From: a virus
IMG/VR virus record: IMGVR_UViG_3300042319_001471
Span: 113,640-177,639 of that record
Strand: one strand, 5' to 3'
Length of the DNA: 64,000 nt
Below the pieces are notes generated by a model, which saw only the letters and a list, made by a program, of their open reading frames with translations, ran no database searches and was not told the origin of the DNA. Shown here piece after piece: positions 43,035 through 50,942 of the stretch (position 1 is its first letter; each line of letters starts with the position of its first letter). The translations under genes and the position numbers were made by a program.

Positions 43035-43061
43035 AAAAACTAGAATACAATGAGCGTGGAC
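43033..43061 (+). promoter_or_regulatory. Early promoter with longer spacing
   Basis: TTAAAAACTAG core, -10 TACAAT (43046-43051). The usable ATG is at 43062, ten bases on; ATG 43050 overlaps the -10 box. Confidence 0.65.
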
Positions 43062-43232
43062 ATGGAAGCAAATCCTAGAGAATACTTCTACGAGAAGTGG
43101 ATTGATGAACACTTGAGAGTCCTTGAACTTGAGAATTTTGTGGGTCTTGTTGCTACTGGAAAGCGATCCGATGGGACGTATAATTATTGTAGGGAAGCAT
43201 TGGAAGAAAAAGCAAAGGAACTATTGAAATGA
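43062..43232 (+). CDS. Small acidic early protein
   Basis: 56 residues from ATG 43062 (MEANPREYFYEKWIDEHL). A start at 43050 would lie inside the promoter. Helical. Unknown. Confidence 0.62.
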   Translation: MEANPREYFYEKWIDEHLRVLELENFVGLVATGKRSDGTYNYCREALEEKAKELLK

Positions 43233-43513
43233 AATACAAAATCAACATATCCGATGGATGCACGGCAGGGGGACATCTGGAAGTCAATGGTGTTGCTTAC
43301 TCATGCGAAGACAAGCGATACGAGCTAACCAAAGAACAGCGTGAAAAGTTCCACGATGATCTGTTTGTGGAAATCAAGCGCATGTTTGATGATGGGGAAA
43401 TCGGGGTGAATGATTTGGTGCAATTGCTTCCCGTTGAGGATACCCACTATTCAGAGACTTGCGATCAATGTGGGGATACTCAGGTGACAACTTATTACGA
43501 ATTTGAAGTATGA
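43229..43513 (+). CDS. Early protein with CxxC
   Basis: 94 residues. CDQCGDTQVTTYYEFEV at the end; SDGCTAGGHLEVNGVAYSCEDKRYELT near the start. Possible zinc site. ATGA overlaps on both sides. Unknown. Confidence 0.68.
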   Translation: MKYKINISDGCTAGGHLEVNGVAYSCEDKRYELTKEQREKFHDDLFVEIKRMFDDGEIGVNDLVQLLPVEDTHYSETCDQCGDTQVTTYYEFEV

Positions 43514-43773
43514 AAACGCCCCCAAAACAATTACTCAAAAACATCTATTACATGGCTTTGTATCATCGTGACAAAGCTAATTTGAGAATGAATGATCTTT
43601 TGAGAGAAGACGAACTTAGAAAGAAAGACGAGGGGCTGTATAACGCTTATGCCTATGTTGTTCAGATGATCGAATATCACGATTCAATCGGATTGGTTGA
43701 TTATAAAAAAGTCCATAATATGAAGGCAAAATTTCCAGAAACCCCAACACCGATCACAGCACCGCTTCTATGA
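43510..43773 (+). CDS. Early helical protein
   Basis: 87 residues; MALYHRDKANLRMNDLLREDELRKK helix. In a chain of overlapping genes. Unknown. Confidence 0.66.
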   Translation: MKTPPKQLLKNIYYMALYHRDKANLRMNDLLREDELRKKDEGLYNAYAYVVQMIEYHDSIGLVDYKKVHNMKAKFPETPTPITAPLL

Positions 43774-43991
43774 AAAGAGAATATCACAATGCCATTTTTG
43801 ACGAAAGATTTGAGTTGCTGCCAGAACATCATCAAGAAATGATACGAATGTTTTTCGGCTCAGGATGTTATAGCGTGGCGGAAGCTGTGATTCTTTGGAT
43901 GAACAGTATGGATTGTTCTGCAAGTGCAAGAGAAATGATTCTTGACTATAAGAACGAATATGATAAATTGATGGACAAATATGAAATTTAG
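43770..43991 (+). CDS. Small early protein
   Basis: 73 residues, helical, LLPEHHQEMIRMFFGSGCYSVAEAVI. Overlaps the next gene by 11 bases. Unknown. Confidence 0.66.
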   Translation: MKREYHNAIFDERFELLPEHHQEMIRMFFGSGCYSVAEAVILWMNSMDCSASAREMILDYKNEYDKLMDKYEI

Positions 43992-44217
43992 AATAGTTGA
44001 AAAAAGAAATGGGTTTGCTACATGGTATCATATAGAATACCTAACCAAATTTTTATGGTGGGAATATTGGGAGAATGCTACCAATGGAGTACACAGATTT
44101 TGTGGTTATCTTAATTCAGGATATGATTCTTTGGAAGCCGCTGAAAGAGGTGTTGAAATAATCAATAAATTTTCCATTCCAACTGGAGAAACGACTATTA
44201 AAGAATTTGAAATATGA
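43981..44217 (+). CDS. Small early protein, paralogue of next gene
   Basis: 78 residues. KFRIVEKRNGFATWYHIEY and the WW block resemble the next protein (KYRIQETINGNGVSTFTVQ, LWWW), so the two are probably tandem duplicates. Unknown. Confidence 0.67.
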   Translation: MKFRIVEKRNGFATWYHIEYLTKFLWWEYWENATNGVHRFCGYLNSGYDSLEAAERGVEIINKFSIPTGETTIKEFEI

Positions 44218-44390
44218 AATATAGAATACAAGAAACAATTAATGGCAATGGTGTCAGCACCTTTACAGTTCAAGAAAAAATTCTTTGGTGGTGGACGAAC
44301 AGTATGCAATGGCGCAGCAAACATGAAGCCGAAAACTATATCAGATTTCTACAAACAAAAGAAGTAAAATATCATACTGTAGAACAATAA
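44214..44390 (+). CDS. Small early protein (58 residues)
   Basis: ATG 44214 (ATGA overlap) to TAA 44388. MKYRIQETINGNGVSTF, then ILWWWTNSMQWRSKHEAE. Related to the gene before it. Unknown. Confidence 0.65.
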   Translation: MKYRIQETINGNGVSTFTVQEKILWWWTNSMQWRSKHEAENYIRFLQTKEVKYHTVEQ

Positions 44391-44391
44391 A

Positions 44392-44853
44392 ATGAAACAA
44401 TACACAATAGGCATGACTTGTAGCGGCGGAAGTGCCATCGCAGGAAACTACATCACTGACACAAAGCGCAAGGCTCTAGCTATGGCAAAGAAAGAGAATG
44501 GGGATGAATGGACTTATTATGTCCACACTGAACAGAAAATCGGTCTGAAGGGTAGATACTATTTCATCGCCCGATATTGGAACGATGTGGACAATCAGTT
44601 GGAATTCGATGAACCTTATGTTCGCATTAAAAGCATGAGGTATGGAGATGAAAAGGATGCCGAGAAGTATTTGAAAAGTGTTTTGGAAAATTCGGATGAT
44701 AAGGATTGGCAAATCTTTTGGATCAATACGGATAGGGATGATCGTAAAACACCTGAGAGTATTCGGGCTGATATTGAACTCAAACGTAAGGAAATGGAAC
44801 TCTTGAAAGAGGGTGATTATGCTGCGTGGTTGGATTTGAAAAACGACTGTTAA
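44392..44853 (+). CDS. Early protein, unknown
   Basis: 153 residues. MTCSGGSAIAGNYITDTKRKALAMAKKE at the start; a charged helical C-terminus (RADIELKRKEMELLKEGD). Unknown. Confidence 0.68.
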   Translation: MKQYTIGMTCSGGSAIAGNYITDTKRKALAMAKKENGDEWTYYVHTEQKIGLKGRYYFIARYWNDVDNQLEFDEPYVRIKSMRYGDEKDAEKYLKSVLENSDDKDWQIFWINTDRDDRKTPESIRADIELKRKEMELLKEGDYAAWLDLKNDC

Positions 44854-44874
44854 AAACTAGAATACGATCAGCGC
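44850..44874 (+). promoter_or_regulatory. Early leaderless promoter
   Basis: TTAAAAACTAG core with the upstream TAA, -10 TACGAT (44863-44868), six bases, ATG 44875. Confidence 0.75.
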
Positions 44875-45360
44875 ATGAATCAATTCTCCATCGATTATTG
44901 TCCCGCTCAATCTGCCAAATGGTTGGTGGATCGGCACATGAAGATGCTTCTTGAAAGCTGCCAAATGTTCTGCACAAATTTTCATTTACAAGGAATTGAT
45001 GCTCCATACCAACAAACACATCCCAAACACCCAACGACGATTTGGCTACGCACATCATATGACAATTTCCTATGGGGACTTGAACACGCATATGCCATCG
45101 CATCCGAATATACAGCACGTTATCACAAACGTCATAAGTCAGAGGATGTATTGGATTGGGTAGAATCAAATAGCTGGAGACTTGGTTTTGATTCGGAAGC
45201 TCAGACACCATTCGCCCTTGCTATCGCGGAGGATGCCATTTGTAGGACACTTCCAGAGTGGAACGATGTTGATGAGGTGGGGAAGTATAGACTCTTCTAC
45301 AAGCATGATAAGGCACACTTACATGCTTGGAAACGCAATAAACCGGAATGGATCGAATGA
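44875..45360 (+). CDS. Phage protein related to pyrimidine-dimer-region hypotheticals (unknown)
   Basis: 161 residues. His-rich (HMKMLLESCQM, HAYAIASEYTARYHKRHKSED). The pattern of a Cys/His helix followed by TPFALAIAED occurs in phage proteins of unknown function. ATGA overlap with the next gene. Confidence 0.7.
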   Translation: MNQFSIDYCPAQSAKWLVDRHMKMLLESCQMFCTNFHLQGIDAPYQQTHPKHPTTIWLRTSYDNFLWGLEHAYAIASEYTARYHKRHKSEDVLDWVESNSWRLGFDSEAQTPFALAIAEDAICRTLPEWNDVDEVGKYRLFYKHDKAHLHAWKRNKPEWIE

Positions 45361-46127
45361 AATCACTGATCATAGGTAGTCACGCTATCCGCCATTGGTT
45401 TCCCGATTTTTCAAGGGAACCAAAGGACATGGATTACATGTCTGAACAAGGTAATAGCACGAAAGAAGTGGAATATCTCTGGATACCAGAATATCAATAT
45501 TTTTTAGATAATAATCAAGATGATCGGTTTCTTGACAAGGATCATCTATATACGCTAAAATTATCCCATTTGGGATGGGACATATTCTGGGAAAAACACG
45601 TATCCGATGTATGCTTTCTCAAATCAAAAGGATGTGTGGTCAATGAAAAGTTATATAAGAAGTTGGTGAAGGCATGGATATTGAAACATGGCAAACAATG
45701 GGCTTCCCTGAAAGGTAAGGATTCCCAAACATTCTTTGAAGATGCAGTGAAGAGAAAGTATAATCACGATTCGATTCACGAATGCGTAGCCATCTACGAC
45801 AAACCCTTATACGAATCCTTGGTATATGAGGGGGTATCATGCTCCAAAAAAGGATTTGACAAACTCTCCCATGATGATAAATTAAATCTTGTGAAAGAGG
45901 AAGTGTGGGTGACTGCTCTGGAAAGGTATCTAATCCCCCATGATTTCAAATTCTCGAAAATTGAAGCGTATCAAAAATCTTTGAAGAAATTGGCCACAAC
46001 CATGAGTAGTGGTTGGTTCAAGTTCTTCATCCTGACAAACATTGATGTCCTGAGAAACGATAGAGATTTCTCTTACATTGATAAATTTAAACAAGCAGAA
46101 CAACAAAACAAATTAAGACTAATATGA
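45357..46127 (+). CDS. Nucleotidyltransferase-like early protein
   Basis: 256 residues from ATG 45357. IIGSHAIRHWFPDFSREPKDMDYM has the GS...DxD layout of minimal nucleotidyltransferases and matches a family of phage hypotheticals (DUF7275-like, from memory). The rest is helical. ATGA overlap with the next gene. Biochemical role unknown. Confidence 0.74.
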   Translation: MKSLIIGSHAIRHWFPDFSREPKDMDYMSEQGNSTKEVEYLWIPEYQYFLDNNQDDRFLDKDHLYTLKLSHLGWDIFWEKHVSDVCFLKSKGCVVNEKLYKKLVKAWILKHGKQWASLKGKDSQTFFEDAVKRKYNHDSIHECVAIYDKPLYESLVYEGVSCSKKGFDKLSHDDKLNLVKEEVWVTALERYLIPHDFKFSKIEAYQKSLKKLATTMSSGWFKFFILTNIDVLRNDRDFSYIDKFKQAEQQNKLRLI

Positions 46128-46597
46128 AAACAAGCAAAGAAATAGAAGCGGAAATTGCTCGTATGCAGCAAGAATTGGAAAAAGCGAAGGAATTGGAAAG
46201 CGAAAAGCTACCCGATATTCTGGAGAATTTCAATCCCAAGAATATCAGAAACGTTCTCAGGTTCTTGGAACCAAAGGATAGTGCTGACAAATATCTCAAA
46301 AATCCAACAGCATATCAATCGAAATGGGGTATTGATGAATATTCCTTTTATGATAGTATGGAAAAAATTCAATTTGGCGATTGGGTGGTGCAAGTAGTGA
46401 ATCAACAAGGGGGTGGGGAAGGTGAAGGAGAACATTGGCACTGCGTCTTCAAAGTTGAGAAGAATGGGACATTAATGGGACATTACTACATTCCCGGTTA
46501 TTATCAGTCCTATAACGGCACGGAGATTGAATGGGATAGCATCTACGAAGTTGAGCCATATGAGAAGATGGTGATCGACTGGAAAACCAAAGGATAA
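46124..46597 (+). CDS. Early protein with N-terminal coiled coil
   Basis: 157 residues. Coiled coil at residues 1-28 (EIEAEIARMQQELEKAKELE), then a beta-rich domain (GDWVVQVVNQQGGGEGEGEHWHCVFKV). Unknown. Confidence 0.68.
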   Translation: MKTSKEIEAEIARMQQELEKAKELESEKLPDILENFNPKNIRNVLRFLEPKDSADKYLKNPTAYQSKWGIDEYSFYDSMEKIQFGDWVVQVVNQQGGGEGEGEHWHCVFKVEKNGTLMGHYYIPGYYQSYNGTEIEWDSIYEVEPYEKMVIDWKTKG

Positions 46598-46618
46598 AAA
46601 CTAGCGTATGGTTGTTCC
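46595..46618 (+). promoter_or_regulatory. Early leaderless promoter (weak -10)
   Basis: TAAAAACTAG core with the upstream TAA, -10 TATGGT (46607-46612), six bases, ATG 46619. Confidence 0.62.
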
Positions 46619-47056
46619 ATGTTGAAAGCGAAAGGAACCATCAGGGTTGACTCATCCAAGTCCCGCATTGTTGTGGAGACGGGATCGGATATTCTTGATT
46701 ATTATCATTTTTTTATCCAGCGCGAATATTGGATCAATCTACAGAAGCCCTTGCATGATGCCCATATAACAGTTGCAAACGAAAAATTCCACAAAGATGT
46801 GGATTGGAAGAAAGCTGAATACTATGATGGGGAGGAAATTGAATTTGAATATGATCCATACCTTGTTCGCGGGGGATACACCAAGGGATTCATCATGTTT
46901 TATCTGAAAGTCTATTCTGAAGAACTTGACAAAATGAAAAAGGAGCTTAACATTGTGGATAGCGAAGGCTATCGCGGACTTCACCTTACAGTGGCGAACG
47001 GAAAAAATGGTAATGTTCAACCATATTGGCCGGAAATGATCACCGTTAAAAACTAG
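46619..47056 (+). CDS. 2H phosphoesterase, candidate anti-CBASS Acb1
   Basis: 145 residues with two HxT motifs, HIT at 49-51 (DAHITVANE) and HLT at 122-124 (GLHLTVANG), the defining feature of 2H phosphoesterases. T4 Acb1 (product of 57B) is a similar-size 2H enzyme that destroys CBASS cyclic nucleotides, with about 70 residues between its two motifs as I recall; here the gap is 73. Function as Acb1 is an inference from size, motif spacing and phage context; RNA 2H ligases are the alternative. Confidence 0.78.
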   Translation: MLKAKGTIRVDSSKSRIVVETGSDILDYYHFFIQREYWINLQKPLHDAHITVANEKFHKDVDWKKAEYYDGEEIEFEYDPYLVRGGYTKGFIMFYLKVYSEELDKMKKELNIVDSEGYRGLHLTVANGKNGNVQPYWPEMITVKN

Positions 47057-47072
47057 AATACAATAGAAAAAT
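47046..47072 (+). promoter_or_regulatory. Early promoter with eight-base spacing
   Basis: TTAAAAACTAG core, -10 TACAAT (47059-47064), eight bases, ATG 47073. Confidence 0.7.
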
Positions 47073-47393
47073 ATGAATACAGCACAAACACTAATTAGAT
47101 ACATTAGAAACAAGAAGGGACAACCCCGTGGGGTGGTCGTAGCTCTGCGGGATAAGAACGAGGTTTGCTATGGCTATTCCATCTGCAATCCGATTGATCG
47201 TTGGGATAGGCATGAAGGATTGAACCGAGCCATTTCCCGTGCAAAGGAAAGGGAATATGATCTTCCCACCGCTCCAAACACAATCAAACAAATTGTGGAA
47301 GGATATGAAAATCTCTCCAAACGTGCCGTGAAATATTTCAAGGATTTGCCAAGGGAGATGGTGGAATTTGATAGCATTGAAATCATTCAATAA
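47073..47393 (+). CDS. Early protein
   Basis: 106 residues. IRNKKGQPRGVVVALRDKNEVCYGYSICNPIDRWDRHEGLNRAISRA is a pattern seen in several T4-like phage hypotheticals. Overlaps the next gene by one base. Unknown. Confidence 0.68.
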   Translation: MNTAQTLIRYIRNKKGQPRGVVVALRDKNEVCYGYSICNPIDRWDRHEGLNRAISRAKEREYDLPTAPNTIKQIVEGYENLSKRAVKYFKDLPREMVEFDSIEIIQ

Positions 47394-47704
47394 TGGTTGA
47401 AGAAAAAACATTACCTCTCCACGAACTCAAATACTACCATGGTGAAAGCCTTGGTTTTGTATTTTCAGGCGTATTACCATCTTCCAATGATGCCATCCAG
47501 CGATTGGCGAACAATCTGGTGGGGTGGGGGGTATCCAAAAAGCTACCGGAGTTCTATGTTCGGGTGACTCCAAATGAAGTGGCATTCATTTACGCTCCCG
47601 ATTCAGAATTTAAGCAAGCGGCATTCTATCAAGCATGTAGGCAGTTCAACGTGATGGGAATATTTACCATTGACACATTGGCATCATGGCTTAAATTACA
47701 TTAA
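47393..47704 (+). CDS. Early protein
   Basis: 103 residues. YHGESLGFVFSGVLPSSNDAIQRLANNLVGWGVSKK. No family recognised. Confidence 0.66.
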   Translation: MVEEKTLPLHELKYYHGESLGFVFSGVLPSSNDAIQRLANNLVGWGVSKKLPEFYVRVTPNEVAFIYAPDSEFKQAAFYQACRQFNVMGIFTIDTLASWLKLH

Positions 47705-47705
47705 T

Positions 47706-47924
47706 ATGAAAAAGAAATACTTAGTGGAAGCTTTGGCAGCTTTTGAGGATGATGATCACATCATGATTGGGGATGATGCTTTATCATGGGTTCCAAAAAT
47801 TACTAAAATATGCGGTGGTAGAATTCCATATATGGTATATTATTGTATTCGTAATAAGGGGCATACTGGTAGATGTTATTGCACCTGTAAGGATGTGGAC
47901 TTCGATGCTGAAATATTTGATTGA
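47706..47924 (+). CDS. Small Cys-rich protein
   Basis: 72 residues from ATG 47706. ICGGRIPYMVYYCIRNKGHTGRCYCTC has a Cys/His pattern fit for zinc. Unknown. Confidence 0.66.
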   Translation: MKKKYLVEALAAFEDDDHIMIGDDALSWVPKITKICGGRIPYMVYYCIRNKGHTGRCYCTCKDVDFDAEIFD

Positions 47925-48160
47925 TGGATTACCAATTGATTATGCTGCCATTGGAAGCTGGGGGAACATGTATCCTTGATTATGATCCTGAAATCCATGA
48001 GAATATGGAAAAATCCATCATGCTATGTGGTAGGGAGGATTTGGTGTTGTGTTCCGTTCCCGTGGAATATCAGGGTAAATGTTCCTTACACTTGATAAGT
48101 GATAATGAGAATTTAGATGACTTTTGGGAAGCGTGTGTTAAGGTAAGCGACGATGAATAA
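47924..48160 (+). CDS. Small acidic early protein
   Basis: 78 residues; TGATG start-stop overlap. Overlaps the next gene by eight bases. Unknown. Confidence 0.65.
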   Translation: MDYQLIMLPLEAGGTCILDYDPEIHENMEKSIMLCGREDLVLCSVPVEYQGKCSLHLISDNENLDDFWEACVKVSDDE

Positions 48161-48587
48161 CGAAATAATATTACCGATTGAATTGTTTGATGGTCGCCTA
48201 TCTCTCCTTGAGATAGGGACAGTGGGCGTTATCATGTCTTATCCCCACCAAGCCAAGGATGTGCTTGACAAATGGGATGGAACTGTTATCTTCAACCAGA
48301 CGATCAACGAGATGATGGATCGGGGAATGATTACCGTGGAAGGTGATGAACTGGTATTGAAAATCGATGATGAACAACCAAAGTATAATAATATGAAAAT
48401 TGAAACGGCATTAAACGAATTGTATAACAATGGAATTTGCAATGAGGACAACGTGGAAGCGATCCGTGATGTCATGGAAGAGCTTTCCAACGAATTCTAT
48501 CATTTGGGTTATGAGGATGGTAGGATTGATTTTAACGCGGATGGTGATACATTCACTGCATATGGTAAGAAAGAGGACTTCTCTTAA
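48153..48587 (+). CDS. Early protein, possible winged helix
   Basis: 144 residues. The first 75 residues (LSLLEIGTVGVIMSYPHQ...MMDRGMITVEGDELVLKID) look like a winged-helix domain. The C-terminal part is acidic and helical. Function unknown. Confidence 0.68.
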   Translation: MNNEIILPIELFDGRLSLLEIGTVGVIMSYPHQAKDVLDKWDGTVIFNQTINEMMDRGMITVEGDELVLKIDDEQPKYNNMKIETALNELYNNGICNEDNVEAIRDVMEELSNEFYHLGYEDGRIDFNADGDTFTAYGKKEDFS

Positions 48588-48608
48588 AAACTAGACTACA
48601 CTGATACC
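48584..48608 (+). promoter_or_regulatory. Early leaderless promoter
   Basis: TTAAAAACTAG core with upstream TAA, -10 TACACT (48597-48602), six bases, ATG 48609. Confidence 0.76.
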
Positions 48609-48875
48609 ATGGAAAGATTAATTGTTGCTGCTGCCATGCTAATGGATGATGGGGATGTTGTGGTCGGTATCCGACACTTTTCCCCTGAAATGCGTAAGAT
48701 TATGTTTAAAGCTTATGGGGAAAAATATCATTTGAAAGTCAAGGAACAAGGATTTGTGGATCAAATGGGGGTATTTTTAAGTCGTGAGGATGCTTGGAAA
48801 ATAGCTGAAAAAGAAGGTCAGATCAGACGAAAAGTATCTTCTGATGGAACGCTCTACAGTGAGAACCTTTATTAA
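48609..48875 (+). CDS. Early protein (AAMLMDDGDVVVGIRH type)
   Basis: 88 residues. The pattern ERLIVAAAMLMDDGDVVVGIRHFSPEMR and LSREDAWKIAEKEGQIRRKV...GTLYSENLY is widespread in phages as a small protein of unknown function. Its last 31 codons and the following promoter are duplicated at 49939-50059. Confidence 0.78.
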   Translation: MERLIVAAAMLMDDGDVVVGIRHFSPEMRKIMFKAYGEKYHLKVKEQGFVDQMGVFLSREDAWKIAEKEGQIRRKVSSDGTLYSENLY

Positions 48876-48896
48876 AAACTAGATCACACTCAGGAC
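48872..48896 (+). promoter_or_regulatory. Early promoter now without a gene
   Basis: TTAAAAACTAG core, -10 CACACT (48885-48890), six bases, ATG 48897, followed by AAG TAA. The original downstream gene is now behind the second copy at 50029. Confidence 0.72.
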
Positions 48897-48957
48897 ATGA
48901 AGTAAGCAAGCTAAAGATCTCTAAGTAACGAACACGAAACGAACACTAAAACACATT

Positions 48958-49281
48958 ATGACTCCAGTATACATTATCATCAACGAATACGGAAACAAGC
49001 ATTACTACAAGGACAAAGCAATGACGATACGCCATCGTGAAGACGGTCCTGCGGTTGAACTTGCCGATGGGAGTAAAGCTTGGTACTCTAATGGAAAACG
49101 CCATCGTGAAGATGGTCCTGCGGTTGAATACCCCGATGGACATAAAGTTTGGTATCTCGACGGAGTGAAACACGGTGAACAAGAATTCCTTCTTAAAACC
49201 GCTAAAGAAATCGTCTTGACGATGGACGAGATTGCATCTAAGTTTGGCATTGAAGTAAGCAAGCTAAAGATCTCTAAGTAA
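48958..49281 (+). CDS. MORN-like repeat protein, short copy
   Basis: 107 residues. Two 23-residue units of the form HREDGPAVEYPDGHKVWY then the C-terminal tail EQEFLLKTAKEIVLTMDEIASKFGI. Such repeats occur in large-phage proteins and resemble MORN/YwqK-type repeats. No nearby promoter of the usual kind; the leader has acgaaacgaac repeats. Confidence 0.78.
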   Translation: MTPVYIIINEYGNKHYYKDKAMTIRHREDGPAVELADGSKAWYSNGKRHREDGPAVEYPDGHKVWYLDGVKHGEQEFLLKTAKEIVLTMDEIASKFGIEVSKLKISK

Positions 49282-49300
49282 CGAACACGAAACGAACATT

Positions 49301-49831
49301 ATGACTCCAGTATACATTATCATCAACGAATACGGAAACAAGCATTACTACAAGGACAAAGCAATGACGATACGCCATCGTGAAGACGGTCCTGCGGTTG
49401 AACTTGCCGATGGGAGTAAAGCTTGGTACTCTAATGGAAAACGCCATCGTGAAGATGGTCCTGCGGTTGAATACCCCGATGGACATAAAGTTTGGTACTC
49501 TAATGGAAAACGCCATCGTGAAGATGGTCCTGCGGTTGAATACCCCGATGGACATAAAGTTTGGTACTCTAATGGAAAACGCCATCGTGAAGACGGTCCT
49601 GCAATTGAACATGCCGGTGGAGATAAATCTTGGTACGTCGATGGAAAACGCCATCGTGAAGACGGTCCTGCTATTGAATTTGCCGATGGACATAAAGAAT
49701 GGTACGTCAATGGAGTGGAACACGATGAACAAGAATTCCTCAAGCGAACTGCTCCAGAAATCGTCTTGACGATGGACGAGATTGCATCTAAGTTTGGGAT
49801 TGATGTTAGCAAGTTGAAGATCTCTAAGTAA
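49301..49831 (+). CDS. MORN-like repeat protein, long copy
   Basis: 176 residues. Same N- and C-termini as the copy at 48958 but with five 23-residue units. Units 2 and 3 are nearly identical in DNA. The repeats probably form a beta-hairpin sheet. Function unknown. Confidence 0.8.
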   Translation: MTPVYIIINEYGNKHYYKDKAMTIRHREDGPAVELADGSKAWYSNGKRHREDGPAVEYPDGHKVWYSNGKRHREDGPAVEYPDGHKVWYSNGKRHREDGPAIEHAGGDKSWYVDGKRHREDGPAIEFADGHKEWYVNGVEHDEQEFLKRTAPEIVLTMDEIASKFGIDVSKLKISK

Positions 49832-49861
49832 GGAACACGAAACGAACACGAAACGAACATT

Positions 49862-50032
49862 ATGACTCCAGTATACATTAACATCGGCAAATATGGCGAC
49901 AAGCATTACTACAAGGACAAAGCAATGACGATACGCCATCGTGAGGATGCTTGGAAAATAGCTGAAAAAGAAGGTCAGATCAGACGAAAAGTATCTTCTG
50001 ATGGAACGCTCTACAGTGAGAACCTTTATTAA
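49862..50032 (+). pseudogene. Chimeric third copy: MORN-like start fused to 48609-type end
   Basis: 56 residues. MTPVYINIGKYGDKHYYKDKA and IRHRED come from the MORN-like gene; then EDAWKIAEKEGQIRRKV...SENLY from the 48609 gene, in frame. The N-terminal part differs from the other copies at several residues, so it may once have been an independent gene. Whether it is expressed is unknown. Confidence 0.7.
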
Positions 50033-50053
50033 AAACTAGATCACACTCAGGAC
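50029..50053 (+). promoter_or_regulatory. Early leaderless promoter (second copy)
   Basis: Identical to the promoter at 48872. -10 CACACT (50042-50047), six bases, ATG 50054. Confidence 0.76.
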
Positions 50054-50344
50054 ATGAAGCAAGAACTTTATATCGAACTTGATGGTAACACATCCAAAGA
50101 ACTTTGGGATAATCTAATGGATTTGATGTGTGAAGCATGTAAATGTAAAAACGATGAGGGGGTGGACGAATGGCCACTGTTGATGTCAAAGAGTTATAAG
50201 GGACTGATCAAAGTGGTTGATCTTGGCAAGGGGAATACCAGCGGAAACCAATATCATAAAGATGTAGAGATCAAAAAATTGAAAGCCGAAATTACCAATT
50301 TGGAGAATAGAAAATCGGGACACAATATTTTGAATTATGTGTGA
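50054..50344 (+). CDS. Early protein
   Basis: 96 residues. MKQELYIELDGNTSKELWDNLMDLMCEACKCKNDEG, later a coiled-coil-like helix (KDVEIKKLKAEITNLENRK). Overlaps the next gene by eight bases. Unknown. Confidence 0.67.
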   Translation: MKQELYIELDGNTSKELWDNLMDLMCEACKCKNDEGVDEWPLLMSKSYKGLIKVVDLGKGNTSGNQYHKDVEIKKLKAEITNLENRKSGHNILNYV

Positions 50345-50522
50345 TTGTTATAAAATTGGTGGACCTTGGATTGCAGAAGACCCGAATTGTCCAGTTCATG
50401 GAACTGAGGCTAGGATTAAAACAAACAAGATTGAAGCTCTTAAAACAAGAGCCGATCAAGCTACAAATCTTGAAGAAGTGACGGCAATATTAAAAGACTT
50501 TATTGATCTACAATCGGAATGA
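50337..50522 (+). CDS. Small protein with Cys/His cluster
   Basis: 61 residues. CDCYKIGGPWIAEDPNCPVHG is a compact Cys/His knuckle common in small phage proteins, then a helix. Unknown. Confidence 0.7.
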   Translation: MCDCYKIGGPWIAEDPNCPVHGTEARIKTNKIEALKTRADQATNLEEVTAILKDFIDLQSE

Positions 50523-50528
50523 TTTCTC

Positions 50529-50553
50529 TTAAAAACTAGACTACACCGATACC
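50529..50553 (+). promoter_or_regulatory. Early leaderless promoter
   Basis: TTAAAAACTAG core, -10 TACACC (50542-50547), six bases, ATG 50554. Confidence 0.7.
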
Positions 50554-50733
50554 ATGAAAGCAAGTTATCGCAAAACAAAGACTGGATTTTACCCTGTAAT
50601 TATCTTCAATAACAAATCGCGCATGACGCATCGTGTCCAATGTTTCACAAAAGATTCGGCAATTAGGCTTGCGGAAAGTGTTATCAACGACATTATCAAT
50701 GTCGGGATTATCTCAGAATATCAAGAAAAATGA
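50554..50733 (+). CDS. Small early protein (59 residues)
   Basis: ATG 50554 to TGA 50731. Starts KASYRKTKTGFYPVIIFNNK and ends GIISEYQEK; short sheet then helix, basic. ATGA overlap with the next gene. Unknown. Confidence 0.67.
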   Translation: MKASYRKTKTGFYPVIIFNNKSRMTHRVQCFTKDSAIRLAESVINDIINVGIISEYQEK

Positions 50734-50942
50734 ATATTCAAGCATACGTTAATATTGAGCCTATAACAATCAAGAGAGAATTGACCAGAGGTGAGTGTCT
50801 GGAATTCATCACGGAAATTGATGCTGCATACAAGGATGTGGGTTTCACGTTGGAATTGATCAAAATCCTGATGAAGTCTGTTAAGGGTGATCTGGAGGAT
50901 TTTGAATGGAATGAATTATTGGAATCATTCACGAAATTATGA
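50730..50942 (+). CDS. Small acidic early protein
   Basis: 70 residues, helical second half. ATGA overlaps on both sides. Unknown. Confidence 0.65.
   Translation: MNIQAYVNIEPITIKRELTRGECLEFITEIDAAYKDVGFTLELIKILMKSVKGDLEDFEWNELLESFTKL

Larger units (their letters stand above)
48782..50059 (+). repeat. 121-bp direct repeats flanking a MORN-like cassette
   Basis: 48782-48902 and 49939-50059 are identical over 121 bp (end of the 48609 gene plus promoter plus ATGAAG). Between them lie two full and two partial copies of the MORN-like gene. Junctions sit on short shared sequences, TCGTGA and TGAAG, so the structure arose by recombination at microhomology. Confidence 0.9.
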
